Shown here one piece after another: positions 50,933 through 59,850 of a DNA stretch of 64,000 nt (positions are counted from its first letter, which is position 1; every line of letters begins with the position of its first letter). This DNA comes from Terrimicrobium sacchariphilum. Its GTDB lineage: Bacteria > Verrucomicrobiota > Verrucomicrobiia > Chthoniobacterales > Terrimicrobiaceae. Under the pieces are notes generated by a model that was not told the origin of the DNA, made no database searches, and worked only from the letters and a program-made list of their open reading frames with translations. The stretch covers positions 2,790,001-2,854,000 of the forward strand of contig NZ_BDCO01000002.1 of assembly GCF_001613545.1 (NCBI RefSeq), given 5' to 3'. The translations under genes and the position numbers were made by a program.

Positions 50933-53389
50933 TTATCTTCCCAGGTTGCGCACCTCGGCGGCGGTTGCGCAGGCCAGGGCGAGGCGGGCCATGTCCTGGG
51001 CCTCGGTGAAGCGCAGCTTGCGCAGGTGAGCCTTCACGGCGGGCACGCTGGGCAGGCTCATGCTGAGTTCCTCCACGCCGAGGCCCGTGAGCAGGGCGGC
51101 GCCGAGAGGCTCCCCGGCAATGCCTCCGCAGACCCCCACCCACTTGCCCGCGGCCTTCGCGGCCCGCACGGTCATGTCGATGAGCCGCAGCACGGCGGGG
51201 TGCAGGCCGTCGACGTTCTTGCCCAGGGTCGGGTGCAGCCGGTCCATGGCGAGGGCGTATTGCGTGAGGTCGTTGGTGCCGATGGAAAAGAAGTCGACCT
51301 CGCGGGCCAGCTCCGGCGCCATGATGACGCTGGACGGCACCTCGATCATGATGCCGATCTCGACCGGGGGCGCTCCGACCTGGGCGCGCACGGTTTCGGC
51401 GAGTTCCTTGGCAGCGCGCAGATCCTCGAGGGTCGAGATCATGGGAAACATGATGCGCACCGGGCCAGTCAATGCCGCGCGGTAGATGGCGCGGAGCTGC
51501 GGGAGGAAAAGATCGGGCTGCTGGAGGCAGAGCCGGATGCCGCGCACGCCGAGGAAGGGGTTTTCCTCCTTGGGCAGCGTGATGTAGGAGGCGAGCTTGT
51601 CGCCGCCGATGTCGAGGGTGCGCAGGATGAGCGGCAGGCCGTTGAGCGCCCGGATCATGCCACAGTAAATCTCCGTCTGCTCGTCCTCCGAGGCGGGTTC
51701 GTCGCGATCGAGGAAGAGGAATTCCGTACGCATCAGCCCGACGCCCTCCGCGCCCGCCTCCACGGCAGCCGCCGCCTCGGAGAGTTTCCCGATGTTGGCC
51801 ACCACCTCGACGCGATGACCGTCGAGCATCAGCGCCGGGGCGAACCGGCTGGCATTTGCCTCGTCATTGCGCTCGGCCAGGGTCTGCTGGAATTTCCGCG
51901 CGGACTCCAGGTCGTCCGTCCTCGGCGCGGTGTAGAGCCGCCCGGCGGCGCCATCCGCGATGCAAACCGTCCCGGCCGGGATGTCGTGCACCGCCGCGCC
52001 GAGGCCGACGATGGCGGGAATGTCGAGCGAGCGGGCGATGATCGCCGTGTGTGCGGTCGGTCCCCCGCCCGCCGTGCAGATCGCGAGAATGAGCTCGGGA
52101 TCGAGCCGCGCGGTGTCGGAGGGCGCGAGATCCTCGGCCACCAAAATGCTCGGCGCGGAAGGCAATACCGGCCCTTCGTTTTTCACCCCGACAAGGAGCC
52201 GCAGAACCCGGCGGCCCACGTCGTTCCAGTCCGCCGCACGCTCGGCCAGCCGTTCGTTCTCGATCTGGCGAAACTCCGCCACGCGGCGCTCGATGGCCTG
52301 CTGCCACGACCAGGCGGCGGATTTGCCGCTGTCGATTTTCAGGTAAACCTCGTCGAGCAGTTCGGCGTCGTTGAGCAGCGCGAGGTGAGCGCGAAAGATG
52401 GCTGCCTGCCCTTTCCCGCTGCGCTGCTCAACGTCCGCCTGGATCGCCTGCAGCTCCGCCGCCGCATCGGCCAGCGCGTGCCGCAAGGTCGCCGACTCCA
52501 CATCCGCGCCGCGCGATTCCTCCGAGGTCTCGATCCGCTCGACGCCATAATGAAAGACCGGGCCGATGCCCACTCCCGGCGCACCCGACACGCCCTCCAG
52601 CGAAGGAATCTCGCCACCCGGTTCCCAATGCGCCGCCGGGATGATGGCCGCCTCGGTCTCCTCATTCTCGCCCAGTCCGTCGGCCACCGCCGCCGCGAGC
52701 GCACGAAGAGCCTCCGGGGCATCCGGTCCGCTGGCAAGCAGGCGGATCGTCGCACCGCCATGGACACCGAGCTTTAGCAGCGAAGCCATCGACTTGCCAT
52801 TGGCCGCCTTGTCCTTGAATCGCACCTGGATCGTGCTGGCAAAAGTATTGGCTAGTTCCGCGAAATGCGTGGCGGGCCGCGCGTGCAGCCCGGCCTTGCC
52901 TGCGACGAAGACATCGATGAAATCCGCTCCCGCCAGTTCCTCGACCACCGCCCCCGCCTGCTGGCGGGCCGTGAGGCCGAGAATGATCTCTGCCGCGCTG
53001 CTGGTCTGGGCGAGCCGGGCGGCCATGGAGTCGTTGTCGAGCACGTCGGTGAGCGCAGCCAGCACCTCGATGTGCTCGTCGGATTTTGCCGCGATGCCGA
53101 TGATGACGTGCACGACCTGGCCGGGGTTCCACTCGACGCCGAGCGGCACCTGCACGACCGCCACTCCGGTGCGATGGATCAACTCGCGATCTTTTTGCAG
53201 CCCGTGCGGAATGGCGATGCCGTTGCCGAGAAAGGTATTCGCCTGCTGCTCGCGGGCCAGCATGCTCTCGATGTAGCCGGGGTCGATGCAGCCCAGCTCG
53301 ACGAGCAGGCGGCCTGCCTCGCGGATGGCCTCTTCCTTGTTCCCGGCTCGCGCGTGGAGCTGGATGTTCTTGGGCGTCAGCTCGATCAT
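50933..53389 (-). CDS. Fructose PTS EIIA-HPr-Enzyme I fusion
   Basis: An 818-residue phosphotransferase that joins three steps of the phosphoenolpyruvate relay. EIIA-Fru: residues 1-150, phospho-His62 in GIAIPHGLQ. HPr: about 157-245, phospho-His169 in GLHARPATHF. Enzyme I: from about 262, phospho-His447 in GGGPTAHTAIIAR, PEP-binding domain with GLMRTEFLFLDR and VGVCGGIAGEP. It is the FPr-EI type known in Pseudomonas and Xanthomonas, so it alone can pass phosphate to FruA. It lies 10 bases after fruA. Confidence 0.95.
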   Translation of the reverse strand: MIELTPKNIQLHARAGNKEEAIREAGRLLVELGCIDPGYIESMLAREQQANTFLGNGIAIPHGLQKDRELIHRTGVAVVQVPLGVEWNPGQVVHVIIGIAAKSDEHIEVLAALTDVLDNDSMAARLAQTSSAAEIILGLTARQQAGAVVEELAGADFIDVFVAGKAGLHARPATHFAELANTFASTIQVRFKDKAANGKSMASLLKLGVHGGATIRLLASGPDAPEALRALAAAVADGLGENEETEAAIIPAAHWEPGGEIPSLEGVSGAPGVGIGPVFHYGVERIETSEESRGADVESATLRHALADAAAELQAIQADVEQRSGKGQAAIFRAHLALLNDAELLDEVYLKIDSGKSAAWSWQQAIERRVAEFRQIENERLAERAADWNDVGRRVLRLLVGVKNEGPVLPSAPSILVAEDLAPSDTARLDPELILAICTAGGGPTAHTAIIARSLDIPAIVGLGAAVHDIPAGTVCIADGAAGRLYTAPRTDDLESARKFQQTLAERNDEANASRFAPALMLDGHRVEVVANIGKLSEAAAAVEAGAEGVGLMRTEFLFLDRDEPASEDEQTEIYCGMIRALNGLPLILRTLDIGGDKLASYITLPKEENPFLGVRGIRLCLQQPDLFLPQLRAIYRAALTGPVRIMFPMISTLEDLRAAKELAETVRAQVGAPPVEIGIMIEVPSSVIMAPELAREVDFFSIGTNDLTQYALAMDRLHPTLGKNVDGLHPAVLRLIDMTVRAAKAAGKWVGVCGGIAGEPLGAALLTGLGVEELSMSLPSVPAVKAHLRKLRFTEAQDMARLALACATAAEVRNLGR

Positions 53390-53399
53390 GGGATGGTCC

Positions 53400-55136
53400 T
53401 CAGGCCTGGGCGGCGACGGGTTTCTTGACGACGAAGAGCGCAGCCACGGTCACCAGCGTACCGGCGACCAGGGCGATGAAGAAGGCTCCCAGGTGCTGCA
53501 CGGCACCGGGAATGATGGCGGCAAAGATCCCTCCATGCGGCACGAGGAAAAGCACGCCGCTCCACATCGCGAGCGCCCCGCCCACGGCGGAACCCGCGAT
53601 GAGCGCCGGGATCACGCGCACCGGGTCTTTCGCCGCAAAGGGAATCGCGCCTTCCGTGATGAATGACAGCCCGAGCACGAAGGCCGGTCCCGCCGCCTCG
53701 CGCTCCTCGACATCGAAGCGATTGCGAAACAGCCACGCCGCCACCGCCACGCCGAGCGCCGGGGTCATGCCTGCCACGATCACCGCGCCCATCGGCGCGT
53801 AGACCTTGCTGGCCAGCAGCCCAACGGCAAAGGTGTAGGCGGCTTTATTGACTGGCCCGCCCATGTCAAAGGCCATCATGCCGCCGAGGATCACGCCGAG
53901 CAGGATGGCATTCGCACCCTGCATGCCCTGGAGCCAGATCGTCAGGGCCGAGAGGATGACCTGCACGGGCGGCGCGATGACATAGATCATGGCGAGGCCG
54001 ACGATGATGGAACTGAGAAAGGGCAGGATGAGCACGGGCTTCAGCCCCTCCAGCGTGGCGGGGAGCTTGATCTTCTCGGCCAGGAACTTCGTCAGGTAGC
54101 CCGCGAGGAAACCCGCCGCGATGCCGCCGAGGAAGCCCGCGCCGAGGTTCTGCGCCAGCATGCCGCCGATGAGTCCGGGCGTGATGCCAGGCCGGTCGGC
54201 GATGGAAAAGGCAATAAATCCCGCGAAGACCGCGACGAAGAGATGAAACGCCACGTCGCCGCCGATGAGGGTGAGCGCCGCCGCGAGAGTCCCCTCCTGC
54301 TTGCCCGCATAGATGCCGCCAAAGGCGAAGGCGAGCGCGATGGACAGGCCGCCCGCGATGACGACGGGCAGCATGTAGGACACGCCCGTCATGAGGTGCT
54401 TGTACGGGCCGGTGCGCGACTTGGACCGTTCGGCTTTCAGCTTCTCAACCGAGCTGGCGAGGGATTCGCTCTTCGGCTGTTCCAGCGCGGTCTGGAGCAC
54501 CTTCTGCCCGGCGTGGATGGCTTCCTTCGTGCCGGTCGAGTAGATGGGTTTCCCGGCGAAGCGCGAAAGATCGACCTTCGTTTCCGCCGCGATCACCACC
54601 GCATCGGCAGCGGCGACATCCTCGGCGGTGAGCGTGTTCTTGGCCCCGACGGAACCCTGCGTCTCGACCTTGATCTGGTAGCCGAGCGCCTTGGCCGCCT
54701 TTTGCAGCGCCTCGGCCGCCATGAAGGTATGGGCGATGCCCGTGGGACAGGAGGTGATGGCGACGAGCTTCTTCACTTCCTGTGGAGTCGCAGGCGAGGA
54801 CGGGGCGACGGAAGTGGAAACCGGCGTGGCCGCCGGGACGGTGGCGAGCTGGAGTGCGGCCTCCAGAATGGCCCGCGTATCGCGAATGGCCTCGCTCACC
54901 CGCGTGCCGTAGACCTGCTTGCCCGCAAAGCGCGAGGCGTCGACTTTCGCATCCGAGGCGAGGATCACCGCCTCGGCGGCAGCGATCTGGCCGGCGGTGA
55001 GCGGCGCGGATTGGTTGGGGATTTCCACCGCGACCTCATACCCCATCGCCGCGCCCACGGAGCGGAGCGCCTCGGAAGCGAGTTGGGAATGAGCCGGGGC
55101 GGCCTGGGACGATACGACTGCGACGAGATGTTTCAT
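53400..55136 (-). CDS. fruA: Fructose PTS EIIB'BC permease FruA
   Basis: A 578-residue inner-membrane transporter that takes up fructose and phosphorylates it at C1. There are two IIB-type domains. The first (1-100, KHLVAVVSSQAAPAHSQLAS) lacks the active cysteine and corresponds to the regulatory IIB' of E. coli FruA; the second has Cys130 in ITSCPTGIAHTFMAAEAL. A IIC membrane domain begins near 245. I use ATG 55136, where IIB' begins; an upstream ATG at 55205 would put 23 extra residues ahead and overlap the promoter. It is the first gene of the operon. Confidence 0.93.
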   Translation of the reverse strand: MKHLVAVVSSQAAPAHSQLASEALRSVGAAMGYEVAVEIPNQSAPLTAGQIAAAEAVILASDAKVDASRFAGKQVYGTRVSEAIRDTRAILEAALQLATVPAATPVSTSVAPSSPATPQEVKKLVAITSCPTGIAHTFMAAEALQKAAKALGYQIKVETQGSVGAKNTLTAEDVAAADAVVIAAETKVDLSRFAGKPIYSTGTKEAIHAGQKVLQTALEQPKSESLASSVEKLKAERSKSRTGPYKHLMTGVSYMLPVVIAGGLSIALAFAFGGIYAGKQEGTLAAALTLIGGDVAFHLFVAVFAGFIAFSIADRPGITPGLIGGMLAQNLGAGFLGGIAAGFLAGYLTKFLAEKIKLPATLEGLKPVLILPFLSSIIVGLAMIYVIAPPVQVILSALTIWLQGMQGANAILLGVILGGMMAFDMGGPVNKAAYTFAVGLLASKVYAPMGAVIVAGMTPALGVAVAAWLFRNRFDVEEREAAGPAFVLGLSFITEGAIPFAAKDPVRVIPALIAGSAVGGALAMWSGVLFLVPHGGIFAAIIPGAVQHLGAFFIALVAGTLVTVAALFVVKKPVAAQA

Positions 55137-55179
55137 GGGGGAGATGGAAACGGGTACTTCGGGGGAACTTGGGCGCATA

Positions 55180-55274
55180 CTTTCATTTGCTTTCGTTTTG
55201 CGCAAGAAAAATAAATGTTTGTGCGAATTTCTTTCTCATTTCCCCTCGCTTTTGATTTCTCTATCTTTCGTTTG
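55180..55274. promoter_or_regulatory. CTTTCRTTT boxes, candidate DeoR/FruR operators
   Basis: CTTTCATTTG (55180-55189) and CTTTCGTTTT (55190-55199) are direct repeats in phase at 10 bp, and CTTTCGTTTG recurs at 55265-55274, three bases before the regulator's ATG. DeoR-family proteins such as AgaR use repeated CTTTC elements. The position between fruA and its divergent regulator makes control of both promoters likely. Confidence 0.6.
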
Positions 55275-55277
55275 AGC

Positions 55278-56075
55278 ATGCCTACCCCACTCCCCCAAGA
55301 TCTCTCGACCACCCAGCGCCGCGACGCCATCCTGGAGCAACTCCAGCGGCAGGGCGTGGTACGCGTCCGCGATCTGGCGAAGCACTTCGCCGTCTCCACC
55401 GTCACCGTGCGGGCCGATCTCGCCGCCATGGAGGAGGAGGGTCTCCTGCGCCGCGAGCATGGCGGAGCCGTGCGCACCCTGCCCGGACGCACCCTGCTCA
55501 CCTCGCTCTCCGGCATGGAGGAGAGGCAGGGGCTGAACTCGACGCAAAAGCGCGCCATCGCCGCCGCCGCCTCCCGCCACGTCCGCCCGCGCGACATCAT
55601 CCTCATCGACGCCGGAACGACCGCCGTGGAGATGGTCCCCTTTCTCACCGAGGTCGAGGACATCACGATCGTCACCAACGCCCTCAACGTCGCCGCCGCC
55701 GTCGGCGCTCACCTGCGCTGCCGCCTCATTCTCCTGGGCGGAACCTACAGCCGCACTTCCTCGAGCACGCTCGGCCCGCAGGCGCTGCATGCGTTGTCGG
55801 AGTTTAACATCTCGCGGCTTTTCCTCGGCACGCAGGCCTTCGATGCCGCCAGCGGCCTCACCGATACCACGACCGAGATCGCCCAGATGAAGCGCGCCAT
55901 GATCGACGCCTCGCGCGAGGTCTATCTCCTGGCCGACTCCAGCAAGTGGGAGAAGGCGGGCTTCATCAAGGTCGCTCCCCTGAACAAAGTCCACCACGTC
56001 ATCTCCGACGACGCCCTGTCCGCCTGCGCCATCCGCGCCATCAAGGAAGCCGGACCGCGCTGCGAGATCGTGTAG
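55278..56075 (+). CDS. DeoR-family regulator of the fructose operon
   Basis: A 265-residue repressor. N-terminal helix-turn-helix TQRRDAILEQLQRQGVVRVR, then AVSTVTVRADLAAMEEEGLL, is typical of DeoR proteins, and IDAGTTAVEMVPFL, VTNALNVAAAV and LLADSSKWEKAGF mark the sugar-phosphate-sensing domain. Fructose 1-phosphate is the expected effector by analogy with FruR of Gram-positives (inference). It is divergent from fruA with shared boxes between. ATG 55278; an ATG 21 codons earlier would cover the operator region. Confidence 0.9.
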   Translation: MPTPLPQDLSTTQRRDAILEQLQRQGVVRVRDLAKHFAVSTVTVRADLAAMEEEGLLRREHGGAVRTLPGRTLLTSLSGMEERQGLNSTQKRAIAAAASRHVRPRDIILIDAGTTAVEMVPFLTEVEDITIVTNALNVAAAVGAHLRCRLILLGGTYSRTSSSTLGPQALHALSEFNISRLFLGTQAFDAASGLTDTTTEIAQMKRAMIDASREVYLLADSSKWEKAGFIKVAPLNKVHHVISDDALSACAIRAIKEAGPRCEIV

Positions 56076-56140
56076 CAGGCACGGTATCACGCGGAATTGA
56101 CGCACGCCGCGCCCGGCTGTATTCTCAGCCCGAACTCAAG

Positions 56141-56197
56141 CTGCCTTGGGTGCAGGGGCATCCTTCCCTATGCGGAGGGGTAGCGGCCCTGCCTTGG
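56141..56197 (+). other. Possible structured leader of the GTPase/ATPase cluster
   Basis: CTGCCTTGG occurs twice (56141-56149 and 56189-56197). GCAGGG (56152-56157) pairs with CCCTGC (56187-56192) across a 29-base insert. This is 25-80 bases before the ATG at 56222. It could be an RNA structure or paired protein sites. It fits no riboswitch consensus I know. Confidence 0.3.
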
Positions 56198-56221
56198 TGG
56201 GAAGTGCATCACACTACCGCC

Positions 56222-57244
56222 ATGCCCACACCCATCGCCGACATCGACCCGCAGGAGGAGATTCCCTCCTTTCCCGAAACCTATGGCGCGAAGCCGCGTG
56301 CCCTCGACTATCTGGGCTACGCCCCCTGCCCGATCCGGCAGGAGATGCAGCGCCAGCTCCACCAGCACTTCCGCCGCCACGAGGCGGAGTTTGGCCCCGT
56401 CGAGTGGTTCTCGCCCAATGGCTGCGGCGGCGATGATCCCTACGACCTCGTCTGGCAGGACGGCACGGAGGAGTCCCTGCCGGGCCTGATCAGCGATGGC
56501 GGGAACAGCGATTTCTTCAAACCCGAGGCCCATCGCCGCTGGATCGAAAGCGGCATCCTCTCACCCATCCCGACCGATGGCCTGGAGATTCGCCCCGAGC
56601 TGGCCGAGGCGGGAATCGTCGACCCGTGCGGCGGCATCACGATCTACGGCGCGTTTCCCTCGGTCCTCCTCGTCGATCACGACAAGCTGAAGGGCCGCCC
56701 CGCCCCGCGCTCGTGGCAGGATCTCCTCGATCCCATTTACCAGGGCGACGTCACCATCGCGGGCCACCATGGCCGCGCTCCCGACGTGCTGCTTTTCAAC
56801 TATTGGAAAAACCACGGCGACGAGGGCGTGAAGGCGCTGGCCCGCAACGTGGCGGAGTTCTCGCCCCCGGCCCGCATGGCGAAGATCGCCGGGCTGGGCA
56901 GTCCGCAGGGCACGGCCGTCTTTGTGCTCAACGGCTTCTTTGCCAAGGCCGTGCGCGGCCCCGCCGCCGAGGTCATCTGGCCAGCGGAAGGCGCGTGGTT
57001 CAATCCGCTCATGCTCCTCGCCAAGCGCAGCCGCCGTCCCGCCAGCGACCTCGCGCTGCGCTATCTCCTCGGCTCCGAGTGGGCGGCCTACATCGAGTCC
57101 GTCGGTATTCCCTTCGCCTACCGGCAACCCGGCCAGCAGCCGCTCCCGGGCAGGCTCTCGTGGATGGGGTGGGATTTCATCCGTTCGCACGACCTCGACG
57201 CGCTACGCGAGGAGCTGCTTGCGATCTTCAACTCCGCCCGCTGA
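56222..57244 (+). CDS. Solute-binding-protein-like protein without signal peptide
   Basis: A 340-residue protein with the two-lobe layout of extracellular solute-binding proteins: LPGLISDGGNSDFFKPEA, IVDPCGGITIYGAFPSVLLV, RSWQDLLDPIYQGDVTIAGH, LNGFFAKAVRG and SRRPASDLALRYLLGSEWAA. The N-terminus (MPTPIADIDPQEEIPSFPET) has no signal peptide or lipobox, so as written it is cytoplasmic. Two Cys-containing segments, YAPCPIRQEM and SPNGCGGDDPYD, could bind a metal or cofactor. It is 6 bases from the GTPase gene. With no permease gene nearby it may be a carrier or a chaperone-like subunit instead of an importer component. Confidence 0.6.
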   Translation: MPTPIADIDPQEEIPSFPETYGAKPRALDYLGYAPCPIRQEMQRQLHQHFRRHEAEFGPVEWFSPNGCGGDDPYDLVWQDGTEESLPGLISDGGNSDFFKPEAHRRWIESGILSPIPTDGLEIRPELAEAGIVDPCGGITIYGAFPSVLLVDHDKLKGRPAPRSWQDLLDPIYQGDVTIAGHHGRAPDVLLFNYWKNHGDEGVKALARNVAEFSPPARMAKIAGLGSPQGTAVFVLNGFFAKAVRGPAAEVIWPAEGAWFNPLMLLAKRSRRPASDLALRYLLGSEWAAYIESVGIPFAYRQPGQQPLPGRLSWMGWDFIRSHDLDALREELLAIFNSAR

Positions 57245-57250
57245 CACGCC

Positions 57251-57940
57251 ATGCGTCTCGTCACCGTCGCCGGGCCGCCCTCCAGCGGAAAGACCAGCCT
57301 CATCGTGCGCACGCTCCTCGCCCTGCGCGACGACGGGCTGCGCGTGGGCGTGGTGAAGTTTGACTGCCTGAGCACGCAGGATGCCGCCGTCTTTGAGCGG
57401 CACGACCTTCCCGCGCTGGTCGGCATCTCCTCGGGCTTCTGCCCCGACCATTACTTCATCTCCAACATTGAGGACTGTGCCGCCTGGGGCGAGCGGCTGG
57501 GCCTTGATCTCCTCGTGACCGAGAGCGCGGGGCTGTGCAACCGCTGCGCCCCGCACATCCGGGGCTTCCTCGCCGTCTGCGTGCTCGACGCGCTCTCGGG
57601 AGTCAATACCCCGCGCAAGGTCGGCCCGATGCTGAAGACCGCCGACCTCGTCGTCATCACCAAGGGCGACATCGTCAGCCAGGCCGAGCGCGAGGTCTTC
57701 GCCTTCCGCGTGCGGCAGGTGAATCCCCGCGCCCGCATCCTCTTTGTCAACGGGATCACCGGCCAGGGCGCCTGGGAGGCCGCGCGCATCTGGCGGAGCG
57801 CACCCGAGGATGGCGTCCTACAGGGCGGGCGTCTGCGCTTTTCCGTGCCCACCGCCGTCTGCTCGTACTGCCTCGGCGAGACGCGCATCGGGTCCGACCA
57901 CCAGCACGGCACCGTGCGCAAAATCCCCATCCCGTCATGA
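57251..57940 (+). CDS. HypB/UreG-like P-loop GTPase
   Basis: A 229-residue NTPase of the SIMIBI/G3E type used in metal insertion. The P-loop is GPPSSGKTS (8-16); the switch region VTESAGLCNRCAPH replaces the ENVGNLVCP of HypB and keeps a metal-capable Cys pair (CNRC); TKGD near residue 134 is the guanine-specificity motif. A second CxxC (CSYC) near 209 and DHQHG follow, and GFCPDHYF adds further Cys and His. These residues suggest metal binding coupled to GTP hydrolysis. Its TGA overlaps the ATG of the ATPase gene (ATGA), so the two are made together. Confidence 0.75.
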   Translation: MRLVTVAGPPSSGKTSLIVRTLLALRDDGLRVGVVKFDCLSTQDAAVFERHDLPALVGISSGFCPDHYFISNIEDCAAWGERLGLDLLVTESAGLCNRCAPHIRGFLAVCVLDALSGVNTPRKVGPMLKTADLVVITKGDIVSQAEREVFAFRVRQVNPRARILFVNGITGQGAWEAARIWRSAPEDGVLQGGRLRFSVPTAVCSYCLGETRIGSDHQHGTVRKIPIPS

Positions 57941-58920
57941 CCGCCGCTCATTCGCCCCATCCCTTTGACGCGGCGCGATTTGCCGAGTTCCTGCGCCTGC
58001 ACCATCTCCCCGCCCGCGCCGAGGTGCGTTCGCTCGACGATTACTGGGCCGCGCTCACGTGGGAGGAACGTGAAGACACCGGACTCGAGCCGGAGACGCT
58101 GGCTGCGCGGTATGCGGAGTTTCTTGCCCTCGACGGCCAGCCTGACGGGGAAAGAGCGCTGCTTTCGCTCGACGTGCTGCGCGGACGCGACAAGAGCGGC
58201 GCGCCCGAACGGTACGACCTGCGATTCGTCCCCGGCGACGTTGTCTGCCTCGTCGGCCCGACCGGAGCCGGAAAAAGCCGCCTGCTGGCCGACATCGAGT
58301 GCCTCGCCCAAGGCGACACGCCGACGGGCCGTCAGGTCCTCATCAATGGCGTGCCGCCCGGCGACGCCGAGCGCTTCTCGGGCGAGAGCGGGCTGGTCGC
58401 GCAGATTTCGCAGAATATGAACTTCGTCATCGACCTGCCCGTCGGCGAATTTCTCCACATGCACGCCGAGAGCCGGGCATTGACCGATCCCGCGCCGGTC
58501 GTCGATCAGGTTCTCCGCGCCGCCGTGGCCATGGCGGGCGAACCCTTCGATGCCGACACCCAGGTGACGCAGCTCAGCGGCGGTCAGTCCCGCGCCCTCA
58601 TGATCGCCGACGCCGCCTTTCTCAGCCCGAAGCCCGTCGTGCTCATCGACGAAATCGAGAATGCCGGAGTCGACCGCCGCGCCGCCCTCGATCTCTTCGT
58701 GCGCAAAGGCAAGATCGTCCTCCTCTCCACCCACGACCCGCTGCTCGCCCTCTCGGGTTCCCGCCGCCTCGTCATTCGTCACGGCGCGGTGCAGGACGTC
58801 ATCACCCCCGGCCCCGAGGAGCAGACCATGATCGCCCACCTCGTGGAGATCGACGCCCGGCTGGCCGACCTCCGCGCCCGGCTGCGCAATGGGGAGCGGA
58901 TTTCCTCCTTTCCCGCCTGA
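57937..58920 (+). CDS. ABC-type ATPase without permease partner
   Basis: A 327-residue ATPase. Walker A GPTGAGKSRLL, signature LSGGQSRAL, Walker B PVVLIDEIEN and switch His in LLSTHDPLLAL are all present. An N-terminal extension of about 90 residues (FAEFLRLHHLPARAEVRSLD) precedes the nucleotide-binding domain and is not typical of importer ATPases. No membrane protein gene is next to it, so it is probably a soluble ABC ATPase that works with the GTPase and the solute-binding-like protein. Start ATG 57937 overlaps the GTPase stop. Confidence 0.78.
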   Translation: MTAAHSPHPFDAARFAEFLRLHHLPARAEVRSLDDYWAALTWEEREDTGLEPETLAARYAEFLALDGQPDGERALLSLDVLRGRDKSGAPERYDLRFVPGDVVCLVGPTGAGKSRLLADIECLAQGDTPTGRQVLINGVPPGDAERFSGESGLVAQISQNMNFVIDLPVGEFLHMHAESRALTDPAPVVDQVLRAAVAMAGEPFDADTQVTQLSGGQSRALMIADAAFLSPKPVVLIDEIENAGVDRRAALDLFVRKGKIVLLSTHDPLLALSGSRRLVIRHGAVQDVITPGPEEQTMIAHLVEIDARLADLRARLRNGERISSFPA

Positions 58921-59018
58921 CCGGCGACGGGCGGCGAACATCGTTTTCTTGCCTCCCCCGGCGTGCTCTCTAAGCTTCCGGGACGCGGGGAGCCTATCCC
59001 CGTGCCGACACCATTTTC

Positions 59019-59816
59019 ATGAAAGCCGCCGGTACCCTCGTCATCATCGTCCTGATCATCGCCGCCATTGTGCTGATGAATTCCTTTTACGTGGTCAATC
59101 CCGGCCTCGCCGGGGTGAAAATCACCATGGGCAAGGTCGATCCCACCCCGCTCGCGAGCGGCACCGGGCTCCGCACTCCCTTCGTCACCCGCATCGTCGA
59201 CATGCCCGTGAAGGTGCAAACTCTGAAGTTTCCCACCCAGTGCTTCAGCTCCGACCTGCAGACCGTCACGGCCACGATCACGGTGAATTACCAGTTCCCG
59301 CTCAACCAGGTCGTGAAACTGTATGTCGACTACGGCGGCAACGTGGAAAACTCCATCCTCAAGCCGCGCACGCAGGAAGCCATTAAAGAGGTCACCGCCC
59401 AGCGCACCGCCGAGAAGATCGTAAAGGAGCGCGAGCAGGTGAAACGCGCCGCCCTTGACCTCCTCCGCGAAAAGCTCGGCGACATCGTCACCATCGACGA
59501 CCTCGTGCTCGAGGACATCGCTCTTTCCTCGGAACTCGAGAAGGCCATCGAACAAAAGATGGTCAGCGAGCAAAAGGCCGCCCAGGCCCGCTTCACCCAG
59601 GACCAGACCCGCATCGAGGCCGAGACAGCCATCATCAAGGCCGAGGGCGAGGCCAAGTCGATCAAGGTCATCGCTGACGCCCTCTCGCAAAATCCGAAAA
59701 TCCTCGAGCTCCGCGCCGTCGACAAATGGAACGGCGTCGCTCCGACCACCGTCGTCACAGGTGGAGCCAATACCGTCCTGCCCATCGCCAGCGGCGTCCT
59801 CAAGCCGTCGAACTAA
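59019..59816 (+). CDS. SPFH/Band 7 (prohibitin-like) membrane protein
   Basis: A 265-residue protein: an N-terminal membrane anchor (VIIVLIIAAIVLMNSFYVV), a Band 7 domain (about 25-190) with NPGLAGVKITMGKVDP, and a long alanine/glutamate-rich coiled coil (SEQKAAQARFTQDQTRIEAE). It would assemble into large rings on the membrane and scaffold proteases or other complexes. CGGGGA GCCTA TCCCCG at 58986-59002 forms a small hairpin just ahead of the start. The gene lies 98 bases after the ATPase gene and 34 before larC, on the same strand. Confidence 0.88.
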   Translation: MKAAGTLVIIVLIIAAIVLMNSFYVVNPGLAGVKITMGKVDPTPLASGTGLRTPFVTRIVDMPVKVQTLKFPTQCFSSDLQTVTATITVNYQFPLNQVVKLYVDYGGNVENSILKPRTQEAIKEVTAQRTAEKIVKEREQVKRAALDLLREKLGDIVTIDDLVLEDIALSSELEKAIEQKMVSEQKAAQARFTQDQTRIEAETAIIKAEGEAKSIKVIADALSQNPKILELRAVDKWNGVAPTTVVTGGANTVLPIASGVLKPSN

Positions 59817-59850
59817 GGCTCCTTAACTTCCGCACATTCTCTCTCCCGCC

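Noticed and set aside
54243-55214. Antisense frame opposite fruA (323 codons)
   Set aside because: fruA is unambiguous. The antisense peptide is a GC-rich shadow.
56101-56140. CTGAGA on the minus strand, resembling part of a TPP riboswitch
   Set aside because: The other required TPP elements (the CTTGAACCTGAT region and paired stems) are absent, and no minus-strand gene lies downstream of it.
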